Shown: piece after piece, positions 1 to 12,300 of the stretch
Numbering within the stretch: the stretch's first letter is position 1
Layout of the letters: each line of letters opens with the position of its first letter
DNA from: Gymnogyps californianus
Taxonomy: Eukaryota > Chordata > Aves > Accipitriformes > Cathartidae
DNA: 64,000 nt
Assembly: GCF_018139145.2 (NCBI RefSeq)
Contig: NC_059481.1
Coordinates: forward strand, 14,310,368-14,374,367
Direction of reading: 5' to 3'
Notes under the pieces: generated by a model
What the model was told of the DNA's origin: nothing
Seen by the model: only the letters and a program-made list of their open reading frames with translations
Databases searched by the model: none
Program-made: the position numbers and the translations under genes

Positions 1-2082
1 GAAATGACTAGTAAAATTTAACCTTTTTGCTGACTATACTTTTTTCAAACCCCTCTCCCCAACTTCCTGGGTTTCCCCCTCTATCAGTATGTTCATGGAC
101 TTCACTGTATGAAAGGATGTGGAAACAAAAATGTAATTTAAAATTATAGGAGTTGGATTTTGCCGAAAAAAGTCTTAGGGAAAGCTGAACTGAGATGATT
201 TATTATCTAGACACCAGGCTTTGTTGAAGTAATAAGTCAGTCTTTGATTAATATTGGCAGTTGTGGAAAGAATATTTCATTCATTTTACCTAGTTTTGCT
301 CAGTTAAATAGTGTATATTCTGTTTAGAAACCAGTTTGAGCCTGTAAAACTAGGAAAAGCCCCTCTTCCAATTCTTAAGTAAAAATTTGGTTCAGTTGAT
401 CTAAACACTTTTTTCCAGTTCACTAACTACAGCCATACTTGTTTTGTTGTTTTAAATAACTCGTGCATTTAAACAAAGCATTTTAACAAATCAAGACATT
501 TTAAAAGTTTTTTCTCTATATGAATTGAGTTTCAATTTCTAAACAAGATCAGGTAGAAGACCCAAGCAAAAACTTAGTCTTGTAAATAATGCATTGCATT
601 CAGTTGTTTGACAGATTGTGTAAAACTTAAAACTTACTAAATACCAAGCAGCAACTGCTGAAAACAAGGAAAAACAATAATATCAGAAACATTCTAACTC
701 AACTTCAACCCAACACTTAAGGAAATCATGGCATGTGTTGTGCAGAAAAACGTCCTTCAAATGAAATACATGGTATGTTGATTATTACATTGACACCCAT
801 TTAGTAAGTTACCATTAAAAATAACAGTTCCCACTTACAACATTAGGTAGTAGATGTCTGAATGAACAGCCATGATGACAAACCATTTCTAGCTGGTACT
901 TTGTGTCATGCTTACCTGACTAACCAATTTGGCCAAGACTGATTTTTGGGGAATGAAGAAATAAAAAGCAAAGTAGTGAACAATACTTGTTTCTTGGTGA
1001 TTAAATAAAGTTTTGGAGTGGAGATGGATGCAAAAACTTTGGGAAGGATATTTTTGGAAAGAATCTCTCTGCAAGAAGCTTTTCGTTAGCTAAGGAGTTT
1101 ATACTGAAGTTTGAAATCGTGAGAAGTGAGAAAATATCAAGACTGAGGGAAGGATTTGCTGTCTGTTAATGCAATGACCTTTAGAGTTCAGAAACCTTTC
1201 AATATCCTGTTCAGGAGAATGAATGAAAAAGAAAAACTGAAAAAGGAAATTGAGGAAAGATGTTATTAGCAGTGGCTTCCTGGGAGTGGTTGCCCATGTT
1301 TAGATTGGCTGTGTCAGGGAGGGGAGAGGCTTTTATCCACATATGGCTGAAGCATTATCTTGATGTGGGCTATAAGGGAATGTGCTGCTTGAGAAGATAC
1401 TAAATTAATTTTAAAAAATACAGGTGAAAAAACTGTACAGGCTTGCCAAGTCTTTCATTAAAACAGAGTGTTGGAAATGACATGCTGTGAGAGACAGAAG
1501 ACAAGACCTGAAATGATTCACAAGTTGAGGGGGAAGTGCTACTCTGGAAAAGAGGAACAAAATACCTCTTTAGAATGGAGTAAAAAAAAAAAGTGCGTAT
1601 CAATGATCATTCAATTTGAATTCTTGCTTGAGAGCAGATTACAATATTCAGTGGCTTGGGGAGGCTCTAGTGAAAGTAGATCAACATCTACAACCATGGA
1701 AACTTGTGAACCTGCAGAAACACTCCCCCCATACTAATATAGAAAACATTCCTCTTTGCCATTGTATGTTACAAAAATGATGAGAGAAACAGATGACAAA
1801 GTATTTGGAAAGCACCCTTGGGGCAGCATATAGCAAACTCAGAAAAAAGTGGTTTGTATTACAGTTTGGAGTAAAAGCCCTGCTTTGGCACTGAAGAACA
1901 ACAGGAGATTAAAATAGAGGCATATGTTAACAAATGCCTTCATTTCATTCAATGTTGGGCTCCTGTGCAACCATTTTATTTCTTGAAAATCCTGAGACCT
2001 TGCCAGCTGTAGAACTTACTGCCTTCTGCTCATCCTGACAATACACAGCGTGTCTTAAACAAGCAACTTGCAGAAGTGCTAA

Positions 2083-2165
2083 CCCTTATCCCCATTTTAT
2101 CAGTTGGCTGACACAAAGGGGAGTGGGTGTAAAAGCTGGCAGAAGACCTCTGAGCTCTGTTCTCA
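2083..2165 (+). repeat. Possible MIR-type SINE core relic
   Basis: The string TTATCCCCATTTTATCAG near 2087, followed about 45 bases later by AGCTGGCAGAAGACCTCTGA, follows the order of the MIR core and tail as I remember it (ATTATCCCCATTTTACAG, then a CAGCTGGCAGAG-like segment). The middle is too diverged to align by eye. MIR-like copies are old in amniotes and rare in birds. This is a recognition from memory, so a chance match is possible. Confidence 0.38.
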
Positions 2166-3635
2166 CAGTACTGAATTCGGGTGGCTAGTGCTGACCATGG
2201 CAGCAAGGAAAGTGTGTTGCTCCAACTGGAGACAGTGGGCTTTAATAGGCATTAAACCATAAATAAGTGGAAAAGACAAGAAAAGGGTGGCTAGAGATTG
2301 ACTAATTGCATTAAACCTGATCAAGGCCATTACTTCTGTGTCAGATTTAGCCAATTTGGATCAGCACCTCTAAGTTTTAATTAAAACTGGTGCTGCTGCC
2401 ATTAATTGTATATTCCAATAACTTTAAATAATGCAGATGATTTTTATTCACTTGTCCTCTCCTGGCCTTGCCCCACTGAGATCACTGTTAATTAGATACT
2501 GTGTTATATCTAGCAATGTCTTTATTGCTGTTAATGTTGCTGTCTATATTATCTGGATGGCTCCAAAGTGAGAACATGCTGAGAATTTAATAAGATGACT
2601 GGTAGTTGAGAAGCAGATATTAATGTGTTGTAAAACATCTCATATGACATTTTTTAATAAGTGACCATGTCACTCATAAAAGGGGATGATGCAATTCACA
2701 GTCAAAGCAAAGAGTTAACTAATTCAGTTGCTCAGAACACTTATTTTTCTTCAGGAGCCTTAAAATAAAGGCATACAACTGTCATACAGAGACAGGTTTA
2801 AAAATGTTTCTTGCACACATTTGCCTTGTGTCATGCAGGATGTGGATAAGCATTATTAGAAAACTATTTATGATTAATTTGGTTTTGATGCTGCTGGATT
2901 GCAAAAGATGTGATAGCTGTATTCTTGGGAGGAGGAATAGTCTGCTGGCTATGTCTGCTGCTGGTTGAGTTGGTTCCCAGATCCAGCTTGGCTGGATGCT
3001 GCCAGACAGGTCCCTGACCTGCCACCTTTGGGAACAGAGGGATAGCTCAATGTAACCCCTCAGGCTCCACTGGGCAAAAGTGTGTATTCATATTTACACT
3101 TTTTTTTTGCGCTCTTCTCCATGAGTGTCAGCCAGAAACTAAAACTTGGAAGAAAAGATTTGGTAAATCATGGAACTTCTGATATTTTCAAAGTTGAAAT
3201 GTATTTCAGTTGGTGTAATTCCTCTTGTTTTCACAGTGAACCCTTTTTTTTTTTTTTCCTTTTTGAAAGACATGGTTCTCTGGAATTGCTCAGAAAGAAA
3301 AAAGGATATTTCTCATTAAAATCAATTTCAAACAAGATTTTTAAAAAAGGGTTAAACTTTGTTCAAATCTGTCTTTGCTGCCTGCGTATGATGGCTGCCA
3401 TTTGTGCAAGCCTCCTTGGAAGCAGGGACTTGAACAAATCCTGCAGGCTGCCCTCATGCGCTGCTCCAGCGCGTTCTGTGCTGCGGGTGGCCTCATAGTA
3501 GATAAAATTGGACATTAAGCTGGTTTCAGAGAAGCAGTGCCAGCCTTTCCACTGATAAAGCTTTCCTTTGAAGCTCTTGAGCTGTATTTTGTGTCCTTGT
3601 GTATTTTTGAAGAGCATTGTGCATGTTTAACAGTG

Positions 3636-3651
3636 TAAATAAATAAATAAA
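3636..3651. repeat. (TAAA)4 microsatellite
   Basis: Four perfect TAAA units. It is short and probably not very polymorphic. Confidence 0.85.
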
Positions 3652-4629
3652 GCCTTGCACATTGATCTCTGATGAAAACTTGCTATAAATTTATATGCAA
3701 ATTGGGCCCAGCGACTTGCCAATGTAGCCTTCAGGGTTGTTGGGGTTGTGCACTGCAGATCTTACCCTTAGGAATTCTTTCCTGATATCCAGACCAAACT
3801 TTTTTTCCCCCTTCATTTCATCTCTTTACTATTAGTTATAGCAATTATCAGCCACTGAGATTGCTGCATATTTTAATGATATTTTAATCTTGTAATTACA
3901 ACGGGAAAGAAATTTTTACCCCTAGTTTTGTGGTGTTGTGTTGAACTGGAGATGAAAGTGAACTTAAGTACTTTGTTCTTGAGTAATAGTAATAAGAGAC
4001 AGACACATTCCTTCAGGTCCTGTAGATGTACAAGGGGAACTGCAATCTATTTTTGTAGAACCTGCTTGTGTATGGTGGTTCTCTGCATGCTGTAGATACT
4101 GAAGAGTATTGTGAACCATTTTTTCTATTTTTTTTTTCTCGGCGAAGTCCTTTCAGTTTATGCACTGTATACTTCAGTGATCTGTGGCATACAGGAATTA
4201 AATTACAAACTGTTTTCAACATTGCTTATGAATTTAAAGTCTGGAAAAGAAAAGATCCTCCTTTGGGTTATGGTTTTTGATTATATCTTTCTAATTACAC
4301 ACATCTCGTGAGATTACATCACTTATTCCACAGACATGACCAAAGTGTATGGCTCAAGATTTATGAGATAAACATTAAAGTGCAAACGCGTAACTGCAAA
4401 GTAATGTCAGTTAGGAAAATTGGGTTGAGACTTCCAGACTAACCGCAAGTAGATCCAAAGCAGAGGGAAAAATGCAATTTTTCCTTCATCTGCTATATAT
4501 TAGAGATTGCATTTTACAGATGACTCTGTGGGCATTGTACTGCTCTTTGCCAGCATGTGCACGTAGAATGATCTTTGTTGGAATCATCCTAACAGTGGGA
4601 GTAACTGCAGAGAATTGCTGTGGGATTCC

Positions 4630-4646
4630 AAAAAAAAAAAAAAAAA
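4630..4646. repeat. Poly-A run of 17
   Basis: An uninterrupted run of 17 A, followed by a C/A-rich stretch. No retrogene body was recognised upstream, so this is better called a homopolymer than a retroposon tail. Confidence 0.85.
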
Positions 4647-5728
4647 CCCACCCAAAACTTCAATGGCTGTGCTTTTCTTATTATGTGTAGTTGATTCCAT
4701 AATCCTGAATGGTCACTTTTGCTGCCCAGCTATTGAATTGTAGGTATAATATTTTTCTTGTTCTGGTGACGTTGAGCAAGACACATTTAGTCTTAGTTTG
4801 ATCATGATTGTGTCACTTGAGCTGTCAAAAGTGTGAGCTATGACTTAATGTGAGGAAAGAAAAAGAAAGGAAGGTATGCCTCCAAACTTCTTGGGAGTCT
4901 GGACAGGACAAGGTACCATCCATCAGCTGATCAGTAGTATCACACCTTGTTAGAAACAGTGCTCTGGCTCCTGCAGAGCAAAATGCAGAGTAGGAAAAGG
5001 GATCTTTGCTTCACAAAGAAGAAAGATGTTGCCAATCTGTACCTTTTCATGACTGAGGTTTCCAGTTCCTATCATTTCCTGTTGCGGTATGGGGGCAATT
5101 TGCCTTGTGTTTCCGCAAATTAGCGCACCTGCTGGAATATTGCCTCTGCAGCTCCTGCTGAGCCATTTCAAGCACTCATAATGCTGTCGTTTGTATCAGA
5201 AAGGTGGCAGAATGGTGCTTTTTAGCTTGCAAACCTGCTGGAATGTACCACTGTATTTCAGACACTTGAGGGCAAGCTGTCTAGGTTGTAAAGCCATAAA
5301 ATATTGGAAATAAGAAAAAATACTCATAACTGAGTATTGCCAGAAAGAAATACAGTCTTAAACATTTACTTCCATTTTAATATTAATTTAATTATGAATG
5401 TCAAAGGTAATGAGACATAGTTTAATCATTTTGACCTCATTTTTTTTTTAAATCGGAGTTCCTAAAGTTAAGTATCTAAAACTATATTTAGTCATCTCTA
5501 TGAAAGTGGCCTGATTTTCAAAGGTGCTGAGCAATTACAGGGATGAGAGAAGCGTGATAGCTTTTGTCCTGGATTCCTAGGCTTAAAAATTAACACAAGA
5601 GCTTGTTGTAGGAGAGGATCAGACTACAAGCTATTTTAAAAGGCTGAAATCATATGGCATTGCATGCTAATGGCAATTTACCCTTTTTCAGTAGAAAAAA
5701 GGGAGATGACTGTAAATGTTCAAATTAA

Positions 5729-5733
5729 AACTC
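5729..5733. repeat. Left target-site duplication AACTC of the first LTR
   Basis: AACTC immediately precedes the TG end of the LTR and is repeated exactly after its CA end at 6330-6334. A 5-bp duplication fits ERVL-type integration (established knowledge of the class). Confidence 0.85.
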
Positions 5734-5799
5734 TGTTGTGGTTTAACCCCAGCCAGCAACTAAGCACCACGCAGCTGCTCAACCCTCCCCACTCCCAGT

Positions 5800-5830
5800 G
5801 GGGTGGGGAGAAGGGTTGGGGAGGGGGAGG
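5800..5830 (+). other. G-quadruplex-prone G-rich tract inside the first LTR
   Basis: G-runs of 4, 4, 3, 4 and 5 are separated by 1-4 bases, matching the G3+N1-7 quadruplex pattern on the plus strand, which is antisense to the LTR. It lies within about 100 bp of the LTR 3' end. Potential only; formation is not shown by sequence. Confidence 0.7.
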
Positions 5831-6057
5831 AAGTAAAACTCGTGGGTTGAGACAAGAGCAGTTTAACTGAAGTAAAATAAAATACACTACTAACTAATAA
5901 TAATACAAATATAATAATAATTGTAATGAAAGGGAATATAACAAAAAAAGAAAGAAATAAAACCCAAGAAAAGACAAGTGATGCACAATGCAATTGCTCA
6001 CCACCCGCTGACTAATGCCTGAGCAGTGATCCACCCCTCCTGGCCAACTCCCCCCTG

Positions 6058-6065
6058 TTTATATA
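6058..6065 (-). promoter_or_regulatory. TATA box of the first LTR
   Basis: TATATAAA on the minus strand, about 265 bp in from the TG end of the LTR sense strand. That position suits a U3 promoter. It is the main sign that the LTR reads toward lower coordinates. Whether it is still active cannot be told from sequence. Confidence 0.6.
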
Positions 6066-6329
6066 CTGGGCATGATGTTCTATGGTATGGAATATCCCTT
6101 TGGCCAGTTGGGGTCAGCTGTCCTGGCTGTGCTCCCTCCCAGCTCCTTGCACACCTGCTTGCTGGCAGAGCATGGGAAGCTGAAAAGTCCTTGACTTAGG
6201 ATAAGCGCTACTTAGCAACAACTAAAACATCAGTGTGTTATCAACATTATTCTCACACTAAATCCAAAACACAGCACTGTACCAGCTACTAAGAAGAAAA
6301 CTAACTCTATCCCAGCCGAAACCAGGACA

Positions 6330-6334
6330 AACTC
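6330..6334. repeat. Right target-site duplication AACTC of the first LTR
   Basis: Exact copy of 5729-5733 immediately after the CA terminus. The perfect match argues for a relatively recent insertion. Confidence 0.85.
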
Positions 6335-9300
6335 ATAAATGTATCAGAGTATTAAAAGGAAAAGAAAGAAAGGAAGGAAAACTCAGTTGAAATAAATTAT
6401 TCTACACTGCCCTGGAATATATGTGGCCAAGCCAACATAAAAAGCATTAAAAAAAAAAAAAAACAAAAAGGAAACTTGTTTAGTCCAGGTCCAACCTTAA
6501 GTATTTTGTTTTAATATTAGTTATAAAATGTGGAAATTAAAGCATAGATGGAAACACTTGACACCACTTTAAGTTTAATGGCATAAGGGCACTACTTAAA
6601 CAATGTAGTTAATGCAGTAAACCTGGCAAATCCCCTTAACTGCAAAGGGGTCTTCCTTATTTGGTGAACTCTCAATCTTGTATAATATGTTTTAAATGAC
6701 TGCATCTCTTTCCAGTTTAGAAGTTACTGCTGGGCATTTAGTTTTCATAATGTTGACTTTAGCGTTCTTCAATGCTTTCTGCATATGTTTGATTCATGGT
6801 CATTTTATGGCTGCAGTGAATTGCCACAAATTGGGGGAAAAAAAAATCTTGTAAAATGACAAAGAAAATAACTTTTGCTTCACAGTACAGTCAGAGTCTT
6901 GGATCTTTGCTTTTAGCCTCTTGTTTTGTTTGCTTTCGCTTCCCTGGGTGAATATTAAGACTCCCCAGTGTAATGGGTCTTTTTCAGGTATGCTAAAGGT
7001 GGTGGTTGTTGTTGTTTTTGTTTTTTACTCTGTCATAATAACATTAAGTGGCCATAAATGGAACAGAAACAATCCCTGAGTACCTCCTGTAGGAGAACCT
7101 CCCTAGATGTTTTGGAGCCCAAACCTAGGGATGGGGATGTTTTTTGGGAAATCACATTTGTAAGAGATGTGGTCTTGTTGGGCATAGGATTAGGATGGAT
7201 GAAACTTCTGAGCACCGTAAATAAGTGAAGTTCAGCATTGCATGGCCGGCTCAGGCTGTGGGAAGTTGTGGAGAGCATGAGTACATAACTCGTGTTATGG
7301 TGGACAACACCCATCAATATAATTTGGATGAGTATTCATTACCCAACTTGAGCCATGGTCCTGTGTGTATGTATGTGACTTATTCTCATATTTAATGCTA
7401 AGCACACACATGTGTGTGTGTTTACAGGATCAAGGCTGTAAGTATCTTGAAAGCCAGGAGAAATACTATACTAGAGGGGAACAGTATAAATTAGGCTTCA
7501 TTATTCATTCTTAATGAGTTGTGTTTACAAGACAAGTTGAAGTTGTGGATATTAGTAAAGTTGATTGTTATAGACTTCGCTGCAGCTATGAAATATAAAT
7601 GATTGAATGAATGACTTGGAAGCTTTTAATTTTCCAGGTCTCTAGAGTACGGTTTACAGGAGTGATGGAGCGTTGATGGTTGACAGGCTTGGAACGTGGT
7701 GGACCACCAGGAGTAGTTTGGTACGAGGCCCATTTAGGAAATAGCTTACCAGTAGTCCCTTCTATTTTGTTCCAGATGGTTGATAACTAAAGCCTGTTGG
7801 TAGACTGTACCTGAGGCAGTAATGTATGATAAAGTAATTTGTAGGAAACCAGGTCCCAGACTATGTAGGGCCTTGTCACTTCTGCCTCTCAAACATGAGG
7901 ACGATGGCGGGATAGGGCTGGCATCTGTTTCTTGGTGTGCTTTTCAACAGTTCAGAGAGTGCTCGTAGCAAGGCTAGCACTCCTAATGTGCATGTGAGAG
8001 CCAACCTGGTGAAAGAAGGGGGGAGAAGAGAGCTGTGCTGAATTGGTGGTGCGATTTTTTCAGGTGTCCTGGAGCTTGGTCATACCAGGAAGAGTTTTGA
8101 AGAAATCAATACCCACAGCTGGTGATGTTTTTTGGCTGACATATCCATTCTAGTTAAACCAAAGGAAGAGGAAAAAGTTGCTACATTGCTTGAAGATTTA
8201 GAAGAAAGACCAGTTTGTTTAAAAGAAAAAAAATTAGAAACAATAATAAAAAAGTGAAAACAAGAAGAATCTTTGTGCTCTGTAGCCTGTATTGTAGTCT
8301 TCAGCAAAGAATGAGTAACACTATGGCATAAAACCTGATTAAGCTGGGGCAGTCTGTCTTCTAACCAACTTTTTTATGGGCCAGATCTTGATCCATTTAT
8401 TTTGTATACTCAAAGTTATTGCCATGGCATCATTAAGCACCATGCATGCTGTTGGTGTTCCATAAATAGGAGTAATTGTTGTTCTAGCTAGAAGGCTGGT
8501 CTGCTTCTAGCTCTTGGTGCACTGGAGAGATAGTAGGATTAAAAAGAGCTTTTAGACCCTGGGAAGTTGAAAGAGCACTTTCTGGAAACTGTTGTGTATG
8601 CATTATCATGTTTCTAGGCCAAATAAAGGATTTAGGTCATTTATTTCAGGGCATCTGCAGGAGGACAAATATTCCTCAGTTTGGTTTGCTCTAAGACAAG
8701 AGTATCTGTGAACCTTTTGAGATGCCAGTTGGAAAGTAGACATTTTGAGCTGTATCAAGCTACAGTGATAGCACTTTTAAAACATAATCCTGGAAGCCCT
8801 GTGCCTGAATATATAGCACCTCTTTAATATGTAACCAAAACACATTTTTTCTCCATGTTTCTCTGACATATTTCATTTTACTGTTTATATCAATACTTGA
8901 TTTATAAACAATAGCTTGTTATTTACAACTGATATTTTTAAGTGGCTTTATGGTAAAGAAGCAGCAAGATAGCACTATTATAACTTTCGCAGTGTACAAG
9001 AAGGAAATCCAAGGAGAAAACAGATTAACCCACTTTCTTGTGCTCTCCTCTCAGAGCTTGACCAACCACCAACAGATCCATGGTTACTGCAGACAGTAAA
9101 AGTAATTATGCTAACCAGATAATAAAAGCTCCTATTTTTGTTGTCTATCTTCAGAGCAATCACTTTTAGTGACAAAATGCAGCCAGCAGTTAGAAACAAC
9201 GGGTGCTATTTAAAATCCATCAGCTGAACTCCTCACTTCTAAGGAAGCCACCTCCTTTGTTCAGTGCATTTTCCCAACAATTCTGGAACCTTTCACATAT

Positions 9301-12300
9301 TAAAACAGTGGAATTTGTGTTCAGTGAACTGGTCTAGGAGTAGTCTAATGACACTGAATTAGGTCACATTAAATCAATACTTCAATACACTGTACAAATA
9401 TTCAGTATTCAGCGTATATTGAGAAAAATTAAACTTGCACTCTGAAATAAATTCTTAATCATTTGGTCTTCAAACACTTCATAGGTACAGATGAAGGTGA
9501 AAAGCTAGTTCTGTTTCGATTATCTTCCTGCTCTCCTGATTTTGGTTGGACTGGAGGTGAAAAGGTTCCCAAGTAAACAGTGAGATGGTAGGTCCTGTGC
9601 GTTATAGAAGGTCCTTTGGCTTTGGTCCACCTGAAGACTTTTGTTACTTGGTGGTTCTTGGCTGCTTGCTGTATGGTAGCTTTCTAGTTGCTCTCTGCGC
9701 TTTCTAAATCTGGGTCTCAGATTTGGTCCTTTTGTATCTATAGAGGTTTATTTCTTCCTTATTAAAAATACAATGTTGTTGTTGGGCCAAGCAACTTAAT
9801 CATAACCAGCCACAAGAATTTCTTGCGTATGTAAATTGTTTACAAGGAGTGTACACATGAAGAAAAGAGTGCTACTTTTTTTTAAAGACTGGTAGAGTTG
9901 CTTTTAATCTGTGTTTCTTTCTTTTGTGTTCAAAAGCAAGAGAAATTTTAAACCTGACCAGGAATGAACAGGAGAAATTAAAATACATTCACTGTTGCTT
10001 TAAGTTTGTCAACAGATGCAGTAATACCAGTGTCTCTGCATGAATTACTTCAGTTTTGAAAGACATTTGTATGGGTGAAGTGAGTCTGACCAAGTTGCTG
10101 AAATATAACAAGGAGCATTAACTCCAACAAATTTCTTTGTTCAAAAGCAGTTTCTTCTTTCACCTTTCAGTTTTCTTTTTCCTTTCTTCTGTAAAGAGCA
10201 CAAGGAAGGTAATCTGTGTTTGGTTCCAACGTGGCTACTGCTAGGCAGTGTGTAACTGATGAACTACAGCAATATGGGCCATGTAAGTGTGCTCACCTTT
10301 GTCTCGGAGGGAGAAGGATGACGTCATGTGCTGAAGTGCTATTGATATTTAACATAGTAGTTTGATTTCCTGCAAGTAACATTAGGCATACAGGATATGC
10401 ATAACAGCTTTCTCTGTTTCATTTATGCTTCCCACTACCTTGTGCTGTTGCCTCAAATCTAGTCAAACTGTTTTCAAACCGATACATTAAGAAAAAATTT
10501 GGGTTGTGAATTCAAATATAATTGTTAACAGTGTTAACTCAGGGCTAATAATAGTTCACATGTGTGAGATTAGATCTGGCTTCGTTGGTCTTTCCTGTAC
10601 TTTTGCTTACTGTGTGGTCATTTTACTGTGCATGCACATTTGGGTGGTTAAGGGCCTAAAGCTACAATATTGCAAACATACATAAGATTTACTTTACTTT
10701 TACAGTTTGTCTTACTGGGATCATGTGAGGAAATTTAAGTGTATGCTCAAGTGTTTGCTGCATTAAGTTAGGATTTACCCAACTTCAAATGCTTTAGCGC
10801 ACAATTTTTAAATAAAACCACATTTTTTCTGTCCTCTTCCAAAAGTGCACTGACTGAACTGTTATGGAATAGCTCACTATAAGGAGTTGTCTGACTTTCA
10901 TATAAACTAAACAACAACAAAAAAAAGAATTAGACTTGTTAAAAATGCTGTAATGATTTTTATTTTGTTTTATGGCTTTTGTTTGAAACAAAAGTTGAAA
11001 AGACATTTTGCCAATGAAAATGCTAATTTGAGCAGAAAGCAGGTTGTGTGTTTTTTTTAAATTTAGATTTTAATTCATCTAAGGAGCTTAAGTGTTTCGA
11101 GGGGAAAAAAAAATCTAATAACTGCAGTAGTAGATAAAAGGAATGTTTATAAACTACTTGCCCAGATAAAATAGTTTTTATAAAAAATGGCCAATTAAAG
11201 AGCTTTCCAGCTAGGGTTTTGTATTCTTGTAACTAACAAGCATAACTTGTGTTCCACTTTTCTGGAGAAGCCAAGCTGAAATGCTTTGCTAATGTGGCTG
11301 CTCTGCTCCAGTAGTTTGAATGAGCTGATTCAGAAATGTCAGGCACTGCTCTGAGTACCCAAAGCTGGTACTTGCTAACCCTCTTATAAAAAGTTTGAGC
11401 GGTGCTTGGTGACACTGTAGTTACTACAGTTACTGCTGTGCCTGGGCTAGCTTTGGTGAGCTTACTGTTGCTGCCATGGTTGTGTGGGTGGGAAATCTTG
11501 GAGGAAGAAAACTGTTTTTCCTGGGATCAAAGTAATAGGGAGAAAATTCTGTAGGAAGTCATGGAAGAGACGAAGGGTAGATCTCATTGCTCTCCCACAC
11601 AATACCATGATTTTCCAGAAAACTTTATCCATCTTGAAGAATAACTAAAAAGCAAGTAATTACATTCATTCAAATTTGCTAGCCTATTTACCCAAAGGCA
11701 AAGTATAATGATTTCCTAAATGATTTCATTCATAAAATGCTTAAATGGATAAAGTAATCTTACACAGATACTGAAGGAGGATTCCATTGACTCTCACAGT
11801 ACGGCTTCTGAATGAGGAAGGAGAGGGTAAAAGTTTCAAGCTATCAAGAAGAAATGCATTTAATCTACTTCTGAGTCCGCTCCTCTTCAGCCAGGCAGTT
11901 TTTGCTGGCCGAAATTTTTTGCTAGTCTCAAGGTAGTAATGTGGCTGTGAGCATCTGAAAGAAGCAAAGTCCTTTGGAGAAGGTAAGGTGTGGTGTTAGA
12001 TGACTTAATGTAGCTGGAATAAGCACACAGGCTTTCTGAAACCGCTTGGTGGGACTCAGTGGAAGATGCAGTTCTTGGCAGTAACAGCAGTACGATGATC
12101 CCTCCTTAATCCGTGAATTGCTATCCCAAATGTCTGCACCTTGTATAGCAACCCGGCATGGGAAGTCTTACATGTGTTAAGAAGCCTGGCAGAGGTGCTT
12201 AGGCACTGCAGTAATGAGAATAAATAGATAAATAGCATGAATTGTCACCTAGTCACTGAAATGCAGGGATGAATCTTTTAGAGAAAAAAAAAAGTAATGG

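Larger units (their letters stand above)
1..5728. other. Non-coding AT-rich sequence, no gene seen
   Basis: I see no recognisable exon, RNA gene or promoter. The open frames are short (under 140 codons), sit on both strands and have no domain-like composition. The longest, 138 codons at 3082-3498, runs through T-rich and A-rich low-complexity DNA and looks like chance. The stretch holds a (TAAA)4 run at 3636-3651, a 17-A run at 4630-4646 and a possible MIR-like core near 2083-2165. An intron or intergenic DNA would look the same, and the sequence alone cannot separate them. Confidence 0.75.
5734..6329 (-). mobile_element. Solo LTR, ERVL-like, minus orientation (596 bp)
   Basis: On the minus strand the element begins TGTCCTGGTTTCGGC and ends ACCACAACA, so it has the TG...CA termini of retroviral LTRs. 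Perfect 5-bp duplications (AACTC) flank it. A TATATAAA box lies on the minus strand at 6058-6065, roughly mid-element, which sets the orientation. No gag, pol or env sequence follows on either side, so this is a solo LTR left by recombination between two LTRs. The plus strand at 5800-5830 is very G-rich with four or more G-tracts. I see no AATAAA on the sense strand. The sequence resembles LTRs common in neoavian birds, but the exact family name needs a RepeatMasker search. Confidence 0.88.

Noticed and set aside
3082..3498. 138-codon open frame
   Set aside because: It crosses T-run and A-run low-complexity DNA that encodes phenylalanine and lysine strings. No domain was recognised.
4630..4646. 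Processed pseudogene or SINE tail
   Set aside because: No gene-like or SINE-like body and no target-site duplication were found beside this or the other poly-A runs.
7840..7885. Possible old interspersed repeat (CCAGGTCCCAGACTATGTAG)
   Set aside because: It faintly recalls a common amniote repeat phrase, but I could not place the flanks or name a family.
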